Below, piece by piece: positions 41,550 to 50,884 of a stretch of DNA of 64,000 nt (positions within the stretch are counted from its first letter, which is position 1; each line of letters starts with the position of its first letter). A program made the translations under genes and the position numbers. The notes below the pieces were generated by a model. The model searched no databases and had not been told where the DNA came from. It saw only the letters and a program-made list of their open reading frames with translations. The stretch is from Nocardia sp. (GTDB taxonomy: Bacteria; Actinomycetota; Actinomycetes; Mycobacteriales; Mycobacteriaceae): NCBI RefSeq assembly GCF_025465275.1, contig NZ_JAODNK010000084.1:18631-82630 (forward strand), in the 5' to 3' direction.

Positions 41550-42284
41550 CTACTGGACCCTTTCCCAACCACGTGGCGGGCGCTGCGTGCCCAGGGACTC
41601 GTCGCGGCTGCGGTAGACGATGTACGGCCGGGTCAGGTAGCCGACCGGGGCGGAGAACACATGCACCAGACGGCTGAACGGCCAGAATGCGAAGAGTGCG
41701 CAGGCGCAGAGCGCGTGCAACCGGAAACCCAGTGGTGCGGAGACCATGAGTTCCGGCTTCGGCTGGAAATAGAAGATGGAGCGGAACCAGGGCGCGATGT
41801 CTTCGCGGTAGTTGTGCGCGTGGCCGGTCAGATTGCCGTACAGCGTCGCACCGAGGCCGAGGGCCAGGGTGAGGCCCAGCAGGACGTACATCATTTTGTC
41901 GTTGCGGGTGGTCGCGGAGAACACCGGGCCGACGGTCCGGCGCCGATAGATCAGGATGAGCAACCCGGCCACCGTGGCCACACCCGCGACGGCGCCGAGG
42001 CTGAATGATGCCGCGTGATACATGCTTTCGCTGATCCCGACGGCATCGGTCCAGGACTCCGGAATCAGCAGGCCGATGACGTGCCCGAGGAAGACGAAGA
42101 TTATCCCGTAGTGGAACAGCGGACTGCCGAGCCGCAGCAGCCGGTTCTCGTAGATCTGCGAGGAGCGGGTGGTCCAGCCGAACTTGTCATAGCGATATCG
42201 CCAGAACAGGCCCACCACGCAGATGGCCAGCGCGGCATAGGGAACCGCCACCCAGAGCAGTACGTCCTTGGCGCTGAGCGTCAT
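41550..42284 (-). CDS. narI: Respiratory nitrate reductase gamma subunit
   Basis: A 244-aa diheme cytochrome b membrane subunit. Five helices; the heme histidines are those in SPLFHYGIIFVFLGHVIGL (two) and GFRLHALCACALFAFWPFSRLVHVFSAP (two). It takes electrons from menaquinol and passes them to NarH. ATGA overlap with narJ upstream. The last gene of the operon, ending 15 bases from the convergent avidin-like gene. Confidence 0.96.
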   Translation of the reverse strand: MTLSAKDVLLWVAVPYAALAICVVGLFWRYRYDKFGWTTRSSQIYENRLLRLGSPLFHYGIIFVFLGHVIGLLIPESWTDAVGISESMYHAASFSLGAVAGVATVAGLLILIYRRRTVGPVFSATTRNDKMMYVLLGLTLALGLGATLYGNLTGHAHNYREDIAPWFRSIFYFQPKPELMVSAPLGFRLHALCACALFAFWPFSRLVHVFSAPVGYLTRPYIVYRSRDESLGTQRPPRGWERVQ

Positions 42285-42919
42285 CGCCGGGCTCCGATCA
42301 CCTGCGGCATGTAGGTGGGCGGTGCGAACGGTTCGAGGCCGACTTCCTCACCGGGCGGTCCCGCCGCGACGAGTCGTGTGATGGCGTCGTGTTCGTCTCC
42401 CCGCAGGGCAGGCAGAGTCGCACAGAGTGATTCGAGAACACCCGTCCACGGCGACTGAGCATCGCGCAGGGCCAGGCGCATGACCTCGATACCCGCGCGG
42501 TGTTCCTCGAGCAGCTGTTGCCCCTGGTCCGGGTACGCGGAGGCGAATTCCAGCACCACACACAGGTGATCGGACAACTCACCGTCGTCGAGCACCAGCC
42601 CGGAAGCGCGATAGAGCTGTTTGAATTTCAGCAACGCCATTCCCCGTTTGCGGGTATCCCCGTACAGGAACCAGGTCAGGTACGGGCTGAACCGCTTGCG
42701 ATGATCGAACGTCTCGACGTATTCGGTTGCCAGCGTGAGTGGTTGGCTGCGTTCGAGATGATTCAGCAGTGGCTGCAAAGGTGCGCCAACCTCCTCGGGC
42801 AGCGCCGAGGCCGTCCTGCACAGCAGCGACAGCGAATCCAGCAGCCGCTCATCGGGATATCCGAGCAGCATCGACTGCACCTGCCACGCTCCGGAACGTG
42901 CAGAATCGGTCAGTTTCAT
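42281..42919 (-). CDS. narJ: Nitrate reductase molybdenum-cofactor assembly chaperone
   Basis: A 212-aa NarJ/TorD-family chaperone that helps insert the molybdenum cofactor into NarG and is not part of the final enzyme. Recognisable elements: WQVQSMLLGYPDERLLDSL at the start, YVETFDHRKRFSPYLTWFLYGDTRKRGMALLKFKQLY in the middle, and a HLCVVLEFA motif. It overlaps narH and narI by ATGA-type junctions. Confidence 0.95.
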   Translation of the reverse strand: MKLTDSARSGAWQVQSMLLGYPDERLLDSLSLLCRTASALPEEVGAPLQPLLNHLERSQPLTLATEYVETFDHRKRFSPYLTWFLYGDTRKRGMALLKFKQLYRASGLVLDDGELSDHLCVVLEFASAYPDQGQQLLEEHRAGIEVMRLALRDAQSPWTGVLESLCATLPALRGDEHDAITRLVAAGPPGEEVGLEPFAPPTYMPQVIGARR

Positions 42920-44580
42920 TTCCGATGCCTCCCGCCGTTGGTCTGTGGCATGAGCCCGTCCGGGGTGCCCCGGCCGTCCCAGTTGAGCAGGTTGACTCGC
43001 CCGGCTCCTTCGATCGACGCCCCGGTATCGGCGGTCTGGCGTTCCTGCAGCATGCGGAAGTTCTCCACCGCAACGGGAGTCGGATGGCCGGAGCTCTCAC
43101 CGAACGGGCCCGAGCCGGTCATGCCGGGTCCGCCGTCGTAGTCGAGGCTGCAGTCCGTGGCCAATTCCTCCAGCCCGTGCGCCTGTTCGGCGTGTGCGGG
43201 TGGAATGACATAGCGCGCCTCGTATTTGGCGAGCGCCAGCAGCCGGTACATGTCGTAGAGGTCTTCTTCGCTCATCCCGACCTTGGCGGCGATCTCCGGG
43301 CGCGCCTCGCGGCCCAGATTCAGATCACGCATATAGCTGCGCATGGCGGCCAATCGGCGCAGCACAGCGTCGACCGGCGCCGGATCGCCCGCGCTGAACA
43401 GCTCGGCCAAATATTCGACCGGGATGCGCAGCGCCTCGATGGCGGCGAACAGATTTCCGTGATCCTCGGCATCGTGGCCGGTATCGCGCAGGGAGTCGAC
43501 CACCGGCGAGAGCGGCGGGATGTACCAGACCATCGGCACCGTCCGGTATTCCGGATGCAGCGGCAGCGCCACGCGATACTTGCGGATGAGGGCGTATACC
43601 GGCGAATTCTGCGCGGCCTGCACCCAGTCGCGGGGGATGCCGGCCCGCTCGCAGGCGGCAATCACGGTGGGGTCGAACGGGTCCAGGAAGGCATCGCGCT
43701 GGGCGGCGTAGAGATCCTTCTCGTTCGGGGTCGCCGCGACCTCCGACACCGTGTCGGCGTCGTACAGCATCAGGCCGATGTAGCGCAGGCGTCCCACACA
43801 GGTCTCCGCGCACACCGTCGGCAGTCCGACCTCCAGGCGCGGGAAGCAGAACGTACATTTCTCGGCCTTGCCGGTGCGGTGATTGAAGAACACCTTCTTG
43901 TACGGGCAGCCGGAGACGCACATGCGCCAGCCGCGGCATTTGTCCTGATCCACCAGCACGATGCCGTCCTCGGCGCGCTTGTAGATCGCGCCGGACGGAC
44001 AGGAGGCCGCGCACGCCGGGTTCAGGCAGTGCTCGCAGATGCGTGGCAGATAGAACATGAAGGTGCGGTCGAATTCGAACTTCACCTTGTCGCCGACCTG
44101 CTTCAGCAGCGGATCGCCCTGGGTCAGTTCCGGTGCGCCACCGAGATTGTCGTCCCAGTTGGCCGACCAGGTGATCTTGGTGTCCTGACCGGTGATCAGC
44201 GATTTCGGCCGCGCCACCGGCGTGTGCTTCTGCACCGGTGCCGTGGTGAGCGTCTCGTAGTCGTAGGTCCACGGCTCGTAGTAGTCCGACAGCTCCGGCA
44301 GGACCGGATTGTCGAAGATGGTGAACAGCTTGCGCATCCGCCCGCCGCCGCGCAGTTTCAACCGGCCCTTGCGATCGACCGACCAGCCGCCGCGCCACCT
44401 GGTCTGATCCTCATAGGTGCGCGGATACCCTTGCCCCGGACGAGTTTCCACATTGTTGAACCAGACGTACTCGACACCTGCGCGATTGGTCCACGTTTGT
44501 TTGCAGGTGACCGAGCAGGTGTGACAGCCGATGCACTTGTCGAGGTTCATCACCATCGCCATCTGCGCCATGGGTTTCAT
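42916..44580 (-). CDS. narH: Respiratory nitrate reductase beta subunit
   Basis: A 554-aa electron-transfer subunit with three [4Fe-4S] clusters and one [3Fe-4S] cluster. CIGCHTCSVTCKQTW opens it, CEHCLNPACAASCPSGAIYKR and CRGWRMCVSGCPYKKVFFNH follow (Trp in the cysteine motif marks the [3Fe-4S] cluster), then CTFCFPRLEVGLPTVCAETCVGR. The start ATG at 44580 overlaps the narG stop (ATGA); the open frame to 44883 lies inside narG and is not used. It is located on the cytoplasmic side with NarG. Confidence 0.96.
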   Translation of the reverse strand: MKPMAQMAMVMNLDKCIGCHTCSVTCKQTWTNRAGVEYVWFNNVETRPGQGYPRTYEDQTRWRGGWSVDRKGRLKLRGGGRMRKLFTIFDNPVLPELSDYYEPWTYDYETLTTAPVQKHTPVARPKSLITGQDTKITWSANWDDNLGGAPELTQGDPLLKQVGDKVKFEFDRTFMFYLPRICEHCLNPACAASCPSGAIYKRAEDGIVLVDQDKCRGWRMCVSGCPYKKVFFNHRTGKAEKCTFCFPRLEVGLPTVCAETCVGRLRYIGLMLYDADTVSEVAATPNEKDLYAAQRDAFLDPFDPTVIAACERAGIPRDWVQAAQNSPVYALIRKYRVALPLHPEYRTVPMVWYIPPLSPVVDSLRDTGHDAEDHGNLFAAIEALRIPVEYLAELFSAGDPAPVDAVLRRLAAMRSYMRDLNLGREARPEIAAKVGMSEEDLYDMYRLLALAKYEARYVIPPAHAEQAHGLEELATDCSLDYDGGPGMTGSGPFGESSGHPTPVAVENFRMLQERQTADTGASIEGAGRVNLLNWDGRGTPDGLMPQTNGGRHRK

Positions 44581-47500
44581 CGGTACTCCACCTCCTGGCT
44601 GCGACGGCGGATGACCGTCACTTCGTCGCGCTGATTGCCGGTCGGGCCGAGATAGTTGAAGGCGAAGGACAATTGGGCGTACCCGCCGATGAGATGCGTG
44701 GGTTTGATGAGCAGGCGGGTCAGCGAATTGTGGATGCCGCCGCGTTTGCCGGAGGCCTCCGCGAGGGGGACGTCGATGAGGCGGTCCTGGGCGTGGTGCA
44801 TGTAGACGGTGCCCTCGGGCATGCGGTAGGACACCACCGCGCGGGCCACGACGACACCGTTGCGGTTGACGGCCTCGATCCAATCATTGTCCGCGATACC
44901 GAGTTTCGCGGCATCGAGATTCGACATCCAGATGGTGGGACCGCCTCGGGAGAGACTGAGCATGAACAGGTTGTCCTGATACTCGGAGTGGATGGACCAC
45001 TTCGAATGCGGCGTCAGATAACGCAGCGTCAGGCCCTGCGCGCCGTGCTCGCCCAGCTGTGGTTCGGCGAACAGGGCGGTCATATTGAGGGGTGGACGGT
45101 AGACCGGCAGTTGCTCGCCGACCTCCTCCATCCAGTCGTGGTCGAGATAGAAGTGCTGGCGGCCGGTGAGAGTGTGCCAGGGCTTGTTCCGCTCCACATT
45201 CACCGTGAACGGCGAGTACCGGCGGCCACCGGATTCCGAACCGGACCACTCCGGGGAGGTGATGACCGGGACCGGCGCGACCTGGGTGTCGGCGAAGGTG
45301 ATCTGCTTGCCCTCGTGCTCGGCGGACAGATCGGCGAGTGCGGTACCTGTGCGCTTTTCGAGAGTGCGGAAACCCTGGGTTGCCAAGTGCCCGTTGGTGG
45401 TTCCCGACAGCGCCAGAATCGCTTCGCAGGCATCGATATCGCGGACCAGGGAGGGGCGGCCATCGGCCGGGCCTCCGCGCACTGTGCCGTTCTTGCGGCC
45501 GAGGTATTCGATCTCGCGCTCTACCTGATAGGTGATGCCCTTGGTCGTGGCGCCGAGCTTGTCGAGCAGCGGGCCGATGGCGCTCATCTTGGCGTGCACG
45601 GCCGCATAGTCGCGTTCGACGACCGTCAGGCGCGGCATGGTGACACCCGGAATCGGTTCGCACTCACCGGTTTTCCAGTCGCGGACCACGCCGTGCGGGT
45701 TCGCCATCTCATCCGGGGTGTCGTGCAGTAGCGGCGTCGCGACCAGGTCCTTGCGCACACCCAGATGCTTGCGTGCCAGCTTGCTGAACTCCGCGCCGAT
45801 GGTCATGAACGCATCCCAGTCGGTGCGGGTCTGCCACGGCGGTGCGATGGCCGGGCTGAAGGAGTGCACAAACGGGTGCATATCGGTGGAGGACAGGTCG
45901 TGCTTCTCGTACCAGGTCGCGGCGGGCAGCACCACGTCGGAGAAGATCGTGGTGCTGGTCATTCGGAAGTCCAGTGTCAGAAGCAGATCCAGCTTTCCGG
46001 TCGGGGCTTCCTCATGCCAGACGACTTCCTTGGGCCGTGACTCCGGCGGCGCTTCTTCGGCGCGCAGCGAAGAGTCCGCGCCCAGTAGATGTTTGAGGAA
46101 GTACTCATTGCCCTTGGCCGAGGAACCCAGCAGATTCGAGCGCCAGATGGTCAGCAGTCGCGGGAAGTTGCGCGGCTCGTCGGGATCCTCACAGGCGAAC
46201 CGCAGCTCCCCCGATTTGAGTTGCGACACAATGTGATCCGCCGGTGCCACCCCCGCTTCCTCCGCCTCGTCCACCAGGTCCAGAGGATTGCGGTCGAAGG
46301 TCGGGAAGGACGGCATCCAGCCCATGCGCGCGGTCTGCGCGATGAGATCCGCGGTGGAGCGGCCCGTGAATCGACCGGCGCCATTGGTGGTCGTGAGGGT
46401 ATCCGCGCTGAACGGGTCGTACCGGAACTGATCGGTGTGCAGATACCAGTAGGCCGTCTGAATCATCTGCCGCGGCGGGCGCGTCCAGTCCAGCGCATTG
46501 GCGACCTGCGCCCAGCCGGTGACCGGCCGGCACTTCTCCTGGCCGACGTAATGCGCCCAGCCACCGCCGTTCACACCCTGACAGCCGGTGAGCGTGGTCA
46601 GCGCCAGGAAGGTCCGATAGATGGTGTCGGAGTGGAACCAATGATTGGTGCCCGCACCGAGAATGATCATGGACCGGCCGTTCGACTCCTCCGCATTGGC
46701 GGCGAATTCGCGGCCGATGCGTGCGGCGACCTGCGCCGGAACGCCGGTGATGGTCTCCTGCCAGGCGGGCGTGCCCGGCTGGGTCGCATCCTCGTATCCG
46801 GTCGGCCACTCCCCCGGCAATCCAGGTCGGTACACCCCGTACTGCGCCAGCATCAGATCCAGCACCGTGGTGACCAGATGTCCGCCGATGGTGCGCACGG
46901 GCACGCCGCGCACAAGATCGGCGGCCGAACCGTCGCCCGTGTCGAACCTGGGCAGTGTCACCTGCACCGCGTCCTGCCCGTCCATGGACAGCAGCGGCTG
47001 CACGTCCTCGAGTTGCAGATTCCACTTGCCGAGGCCCTCGTCACCGTAGCGGAAACCCAGGGAACCATTGGGCACCAACGGTTCTCCGTCACCATCCAGC
47101 AGGACCGTCTTGAATTCCGCATTCGCCTCGCTCGCGAATTCGGGGAGATCGGCGGCGGTGAGGAACTTGCCGGGGCGGAATCCGTCCTCTGTCTGCTCCA
47201 GCCGCACCAGGAACGGCAGATCGGTGTAGCGGCGGACGTACTGCTGGAAGTAGGGCACCTGCCGGTCGACGAAGAACTCGCGCAGGATCACATGACCCAT
47301 GGCGAAACCCAGTGCGCCGTCGGTGCCCGGGTGCGGGGCCAGCCATTCATCGGCGAACTTCACATTGTCGGCGTAGTCCGGGGCGATGGAGATGACCTTC
47401 TGGCCGCGGTAGCGCGCTTCGGCCATCCAATGTGCGTCCGGGGTACGGGTCACCGGGACATTCGAACCCCACATGATGAGATAGCCCGCGTCCCACCAGT

Positions 47501-48263
47501 CTCCGGACTCGGGGACATCGGTCTGGTCACCGAATACCTGCGGTGAGGCCACCGGTAGGTCGGCGTAGAAGTCGTAGAACGAGAGCATCGCGCCGCCGAT
47601 GAGCGACATGAACCGGGAGCCGGCCGCGAAGGACGCCATCGACATGGCGGGAATCGGCGAGAACCCGGCAATGCGATCGGGTCCGTACGCCTTGATGGTG
47701 TGCACGTGCGCGGCGGCAATGAGTTCCACCGCTTCGTCCCAGCTCGCGCGGACGAGTCCGCCGCGGCCGCGCAGGCTCTTGTAGAGGCGCGACTGTTCCG
47801 GGTCCGAGACAATCGATTCCCACGCCAGCACGGGATCTCCGGTGCGCCGCTTGGCTTCCCGGTACATCTCCAGCAACACCCCGCGAATGTAGGGATAGCG
47901 CACCCGGGTCGGCGAATAGGTGTACCAGGAGAAGGCCGCGCCGCGCGGACAGCCGCGGGGTTCGTACTCGGGGCGGTCAGGGCCGGTGGTGGGATAGTCG
48001 GTGGCCTGGGTTTCCCAGGTGATGATGCCGTCCTTGACGAACACCTTCCACGAACACGAGCCGGTGCAGTTCACGCCGTGCGTGGACCGCACCACTTTGT
48101 CGTGGGACCAGCGGTCACGATAGAAGTCGTCGGCTTCCCGTCCGCCTCTGAGGTATTCGCTGCGCAGATCCGGTGACATGTCCGCCCGGGTGAAGAACCG
48201 CCTCGCCTTGATCAGCGCCTCGGTCAACTCCCCGTCCAGCACAGTGCCGTTCTTGCGCGCCAT
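44577..48263 (-). CDS. narG: Respiratory nitrate reductase alpha subunit
   Basis: A 1228-aa molybdopterin (bis-MGD) catalytic subunit that reduces nitrate to nitrite in the cytoplasm. HGVNCTGSCSWKVFVKDG near residue 62 gives the His-x3-Cys-x3-Cys ligands of cluster FS0, with the fourth Cys in EPRGCPRGA. The Mo-ligand Asp is in YADLPVASPQVFGDQTDVPES. The long C-terminal domain binds the dinucleotide cofactors. Usual length. ATG start preceded by GAGAGG. First gene of narGHJI; its promoter should lie in 48264-48396, where I could not fix an oxygen- or nitrate-responsive site. Confidence 0.97.
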   Translation of the reverse strand: MARKNGTVLDGELTEALIKARRFFTRADMSPDLRSEYLRGGREADDFYRDRWSHDKVVRSTHGVNCTGSCSWKVFVKDGIITWETQATDYPTTGPDRPEYEPRGCPRGAAFSWYTYSPTRVRYPYIRGVLLEMYREAKRRTGDPVLAWESIVSDPEQSRLYKSLRGRGGLVRASWDEAVELIAAAHVHTIKAYGPDRIAGFSPIPAMSMASFAAGSRFMSLIGGAMLSFYDFYADLPVASPQVFGDQTDVPESGDWWDAGYLIMWGSNVPVTRTPDAHWMAEARYRGQKVISIAPDYADNVKFADEWLAPHPGTDGALGFAMGHVILREFFVDRQVPYFQQYVRRYTDLPFLVRLEQTEDGFRPGKFLTAADLPEFASEANAEFKTVLLDGDGEPLVPNGSLGFRYGDEGLGKWNLQLEDVQPLLSMDGQDAVQVTLPRFDTGDGSAADLVRGVPVRTIGGHLVTTVLDLMLAQYGVYRPGLPGEWPTGYEDATQPGTPAWQETITGVPAQVAARIGREFAANAEESNGRSMIILGAGTNHWFHSDTIYRTFLALTTLTGCQGVNGGGWAHYVGQEKCRPVTGWAQVANALDWTRPPRQMIQTAYWYLHTDQFRYDPFSADTLTTTNGAGRFTGRSTADLIAQTARMGWMPSFPTFDRNPLDLVDEAEEAGVAPADHIVSQLKSGELRFACEDPDEPRNFPRLLTIWRSNLLGSSAKGNEYFLKHLLGADSSLRAEEAPPESRPKEVVWHEEAPTGKLDLLLTLDFRMTSTTIFSDVVLPAATWYEKHDLSSTDMHPFVHSFSPAIAPPWQTRTDWDAFMTIGAEFSKLARKHLGVRKDLVATPLLHDTPDEMANPHGVVRDWKTGECEPIPGVTMPRLTVVERDYAAVHAKMSAIGPLLDKLGATTKGITYQVEREIEYLGRKNGTVRGGPADGRPSLVRDIDACEAILALSGTTNGHLATQGFRTLEKRTGTALADLSAEHEGKQITFADTQVAPVPVITSPEWSGSESGGRRYSPFTVNVERNKPWHTLTGRQHFYLDHDWMEEVGEQLPVYRPPLNMTALFAEPQLGEHGAQGLTLRYLTPHSKWSIHSEYQDNLFMLSLSRGGPTIWMSNLDAAKLGIADNDWIEAVNRNGVVVARAVVSYRMPEGTVYMHHAQDRLIDVPLAEASGKRGGIHNSLTRLLIKPTHLIGGYAQLSFAFNYLGPTGNQRDEVTVIRRRSQEVEYR

Positions 48264-48396
48264 CCGCCCTACCTCTCACCGTGACCGGGCGGCGTCTCGT
48301 CGCACGATCTCCTCGAGCACACGAATAGCCGAAACCGTACCGGCAAATATCGGGCAATTGGGGAATTCGGGAGGTGTCGGCGGAATCCGATCGCGG

Positions 48397-48966
48397 TCAG
48401 GCAGTCTGGGCCATGCCGGTGCGTTCCACGCGCGCGGCGGTGGACATCTCGGTGATGCCGAGAACGACCGTGAACAACCCGACCGCCACCGAGAGCGAAA
48501 CCGTCGACTGGAACGGCCCGACCGCGACCACGGCGCCTACCACCGTCGTGCACAGCCCGAATACCTCTTGCCAGCCCGAACCGGTGAACTCGTCCGACCA
48601 GGCCGCGACAATTGCCTGCACAACCCCGCGGACCATCCAGCCCATACCGATCCACAAGGCCAGCAACAGCACCCACTGACCGCTGTTGATGCACCACAGG
48701 GCCAGCAGCAGCGCCGTCAGCCCGCTGAAGAATTCCAGCACCTTCAGGGGGGTCGCGATATTTGCACCGAATGCCACGACGAACTGCACGCCGGCGGTGG
48801 CCAGCAGGACCAGTCCGCACAGGATGCCCTCGACCACCTCGGACTTGTTCGGCCAGACCGCCAGCGTGACTCCCACCAGAACCGAACATCCGCCCACGAC
48901 CAGCAGTGCCTGCCACGCCCAGTCGGCAAACACCGCGGTACGCCCCTCGATCCGATTGGTGGGCAT
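48397..48966 (-). CDS. HdeD/DUF308-family membrane protein
   Basis: A 189-aa protein with six hydrophobic helices: WAWQALLVVGGCSVLVGVTLAVWP, GILCGLVLLATAGVQFVVAFG, VLEFFSGLTALLLALWC and so on. It ends with TMAARVER-like MSTAARVERTGMAQTA. The pattern and length fit the HdeD-like acid-stress membrane family (DUF308). ATG 48966 is chosen because the longer frame lacks a ribosome-binding site and adds non-conserved residues. Same strand as narG and 133 bases upstream of it; cotranscription is possible but not shown. Confidence 0.8.
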   Translation of the reverse strand: MPTNRIEGRTAVFADWAWQALLVVGGCSVLVGVTLAVWPNKSEVVEGILCGLVLLATAGVQFVVAFGANIATPLKVLEFFSGLTALLLALWCINSGQWVLLLALWIGMGWMVRGVVQAIVAAWSDEFTGSGWQEVFGLCTTVVGAVVAVGPFQSTVSLSVAVGLFTVVLGITEMSTAARVERTGMAQTA

Positions 48967-49048
48967 AGAACAATGATATGACCGAATAGTCCAGATAATC
49001 GGAGGACTGCGGATCCCGCACGTCTGCACGGCATGCCGGGCGGGTCAG

Positions 49049-49963
49049 CTAAGACGCCGCATTGTCGATGTACACCATGGCGTGCGTGGCGAGGTAGTTG
49101 TGCAGGCGGGCGACGGCGGGGGTCGGCCGATGGTTGCCGGAGACCAGGCCGATGCTGCGATCGCGGGGACCGGCGAGCGCGATGCGATGCAGGTCGGGGT
49201 GCGGGGTTTCGGGCTCGGGCAGGAGGGCGATGCCGAGGCCGTGTGCGACGAAGGCTCGCAGGGTTTCGAATTCGGTGATCTCGAACGGCACCTGCGGAAT
49301 GAATCCGGCCTCCGCGCACCAGGAGTCGAGGAGGTGGCGCAGATGGTAGGTCGGCGGGTTGGCGATGAAGGATTCGCCGACCAGGTCCTCGAGGTCGACA
49401 GCGTCCCGATCGGCGAGCCGGTGCGTGCGGGCGACATAGAGGTGAATGCGCTGATGGCCCAGCACTGTTGCCGGTAGATCGGTCGGCGCGGGGATCATGA
49501 CCGCAAGGTCGAGCCGCCCCTCCCGGACCTGGGCGGCGAGTGCTTCACCGTGAGCTTGCACCAGGTGCAAACGGATTCGCGGTGCACTGCTGTGGAAGTC
49601 GGCGAGCAGTGACGGGATGCTGACCGGGCCCAATGTGAGTGGGAAACCGAAGCGCACCAGGCCGCTCTCCGGGTCGGCATTGCTGCGCACCACACTCACC
49701 GCATCGTCGAGCGCACGAACCAGGTTCTGGGTGCGCTCGAACAGCTCGCGCCCCGCCGGGGTGAGGGTGACACCTCGGCCTGCCGGTTGGAATAGCTGCA
49801 CACCGAGGGTCTTCTCGACGGTCTGCAATCGACGACTCAGCGACGACTGCGGTATGCCCAGAACCTCTGCGGCGCGTGTGATGTGCCCCTCGCCGGCGGC
49901 CGCATCGAAGGCAGCCAGCAGCGGCGCGAGCGCCTCCACCTCGGCCGACAGGTATCCATCCAT
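49049..49963 (-). CDS. LysR-family transcriptional regulator
   Basis: About 304 aa. Helix-turn-helix at the N-terminus: LLAAFDAAAGEGHITRAAEVLGIPQSSLSRRLQTVEKTLGVQLFQPAGRGVTLTPAG, then a periplasmic-binding-like effector domain (LVRFGFPLTLGPVSIPSLLADF and VARTHRLA). ATG 49963 (MDGYLSAEVEAL) fits the family start; ATG 49993 is an in-frame alternative and no Shine-Dalgarno sequence distinguishes them. LysR regulators usually control a divergent gene. Here the divergent gene is a truncated mqo, which suggests that its 5' part was lost next to this regulator. Confidence 0.88.
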   Translation of the reverse strand: MDGYLSAEVEALAPLLAAFDAAAGEGHITRAAEVLGIPQSSLSRRLQTVEKTLGVQLFQPAGRGVTLTPAGRELFERTQNLVRALDDAVSVVRSNADPESGLVRFGFPLTLGPVSIPSLLADFHSSAPRIRLHLVQAHGEALAAQVREGRLDLAVMIPAPTDLPATVLGHQRIHLYVARTHRLADRDAVDLEDLVGESFIANPPTYHLRHLLDSWCAEAGFIPQVPFEITEFETLRAFVAHGLGIALLPEPETPHPDLHRIALAGPRDRSIGLVSGNHRPTPAVARLHNYLATHAMVYIDNAAS

Positions 49964-50005
49964 ATTCGGATGATATGCGCTTGAAATCGACATTGGACGG
50001 ATGAG

Positions 50006-50878
50006 ATGTCGCGGCGTGACGATGTCCTCAGGACCACACACCAGGAGGCACCCGACGGGCTCTGGACCGTGCGCGGCCGGGATCGGAATACCAAGCAGCG
50101 CTTCACTGTCCGCGCGCGGTTCGTGTTCGTCGGGGCGGGCGGGTACGCACTCGAGCTGCTACAGAAGGCGCGGATTCCCGAGGTTCAGGGTTATGCGGTG
50201 TTCCCCTTCGGCGCTCAGTTCCCGCGCACCGACAACCCCGAAATCGTCGATCAGCACGATGCAAAGGTCTACAGCCAAGCCGCGCTCGGTGCTCCGCCCA
50301 TGTCGGTACCGCATCTCGACAAGCGGTTGGTCGACGGGCGCGAATCGCTCTTGTTCGGGCCCTACGCGACATTCAGCACGCGGCTGCTCAAACACGGCCG
50401 CCTGGTCGATCTGTTCACGACCTTGCGCCTGCGCAATGTCGGCGTACTGCTCGCGGTCGGAGTTCAGAATCTGGCGCTCGTCGGCTATCTGATCGGGCAA
50501 TTATTGTCCACGCGGCGACGGAAATTCGCACAGCTGCAACGCTTCTACCCTGCGGCTGATCCTGCGGACTGGTATCCGGTGCAGGCCGGTCAGCGGGCGC
50601 AGCTGGTCAAACCCGATCCGCACAAGATCGGTGTACTGACCTTCGGCACCGAACTGGTGACCGGTGCGGACGGGACGATCGCGGGCCTGCTGGGCGCCTC
50701 CCCCGGTGCGTCGACGGCACCGGCCATCATGATCGACCTGCTGAATCGGTGCTTCCCCGAGCAGCAGCTGCAGTGGGAGTCGGCGGTACACAAGATGATG
50801 CCCACCGTCGACTCCGATCAGCATTCGGTCGACGCCTACTTGGCTCGAACGGGTGAAACCCTCAGACTGGCACCGTAA
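50006..50878 (+). pseudogene. mqo: 5'-truncated malate:quinone oxidoreductase
   Basis: The 290-residue frame matches the C-terminal 60 percent of Mqo, a membrane-associated FAD enzyme of about 490-500 aa that oxidises malate and reduces quinone. Conserved blocks are FVFVGAGGYALELLQKA, EIVDQHDAKVYSQAALGAPPMSVPHLD, SLLFGPYATFSTRLLK and LLGASPGASTAPAIM. The N-terminal 200 or so residues, including the GxGxxG FAD-binding fold, are absent; the sequence before the ATG at 50006 is instead the LysR regulator on the other strand. There is no room for the missing part and no Shine-Dalgarno sequence. Without the dinucleotide fold it cannot be an active enzyme. Confidence 0.85.
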
Positions 50879-50884
50879 TTCGGC

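Noticed and set aside
42739..44634. 631-codon plus-strand frame opposite narH
   Set aside because: Low-complexity Arg/Gly/His antisense frame; narH motifs on the minus strand are unambiguous.
46089..47546. 485-codon plus-strand frame opposite narG
   Set aside because: Antisense shadow without any recognisable domain or ribosome-binding site.
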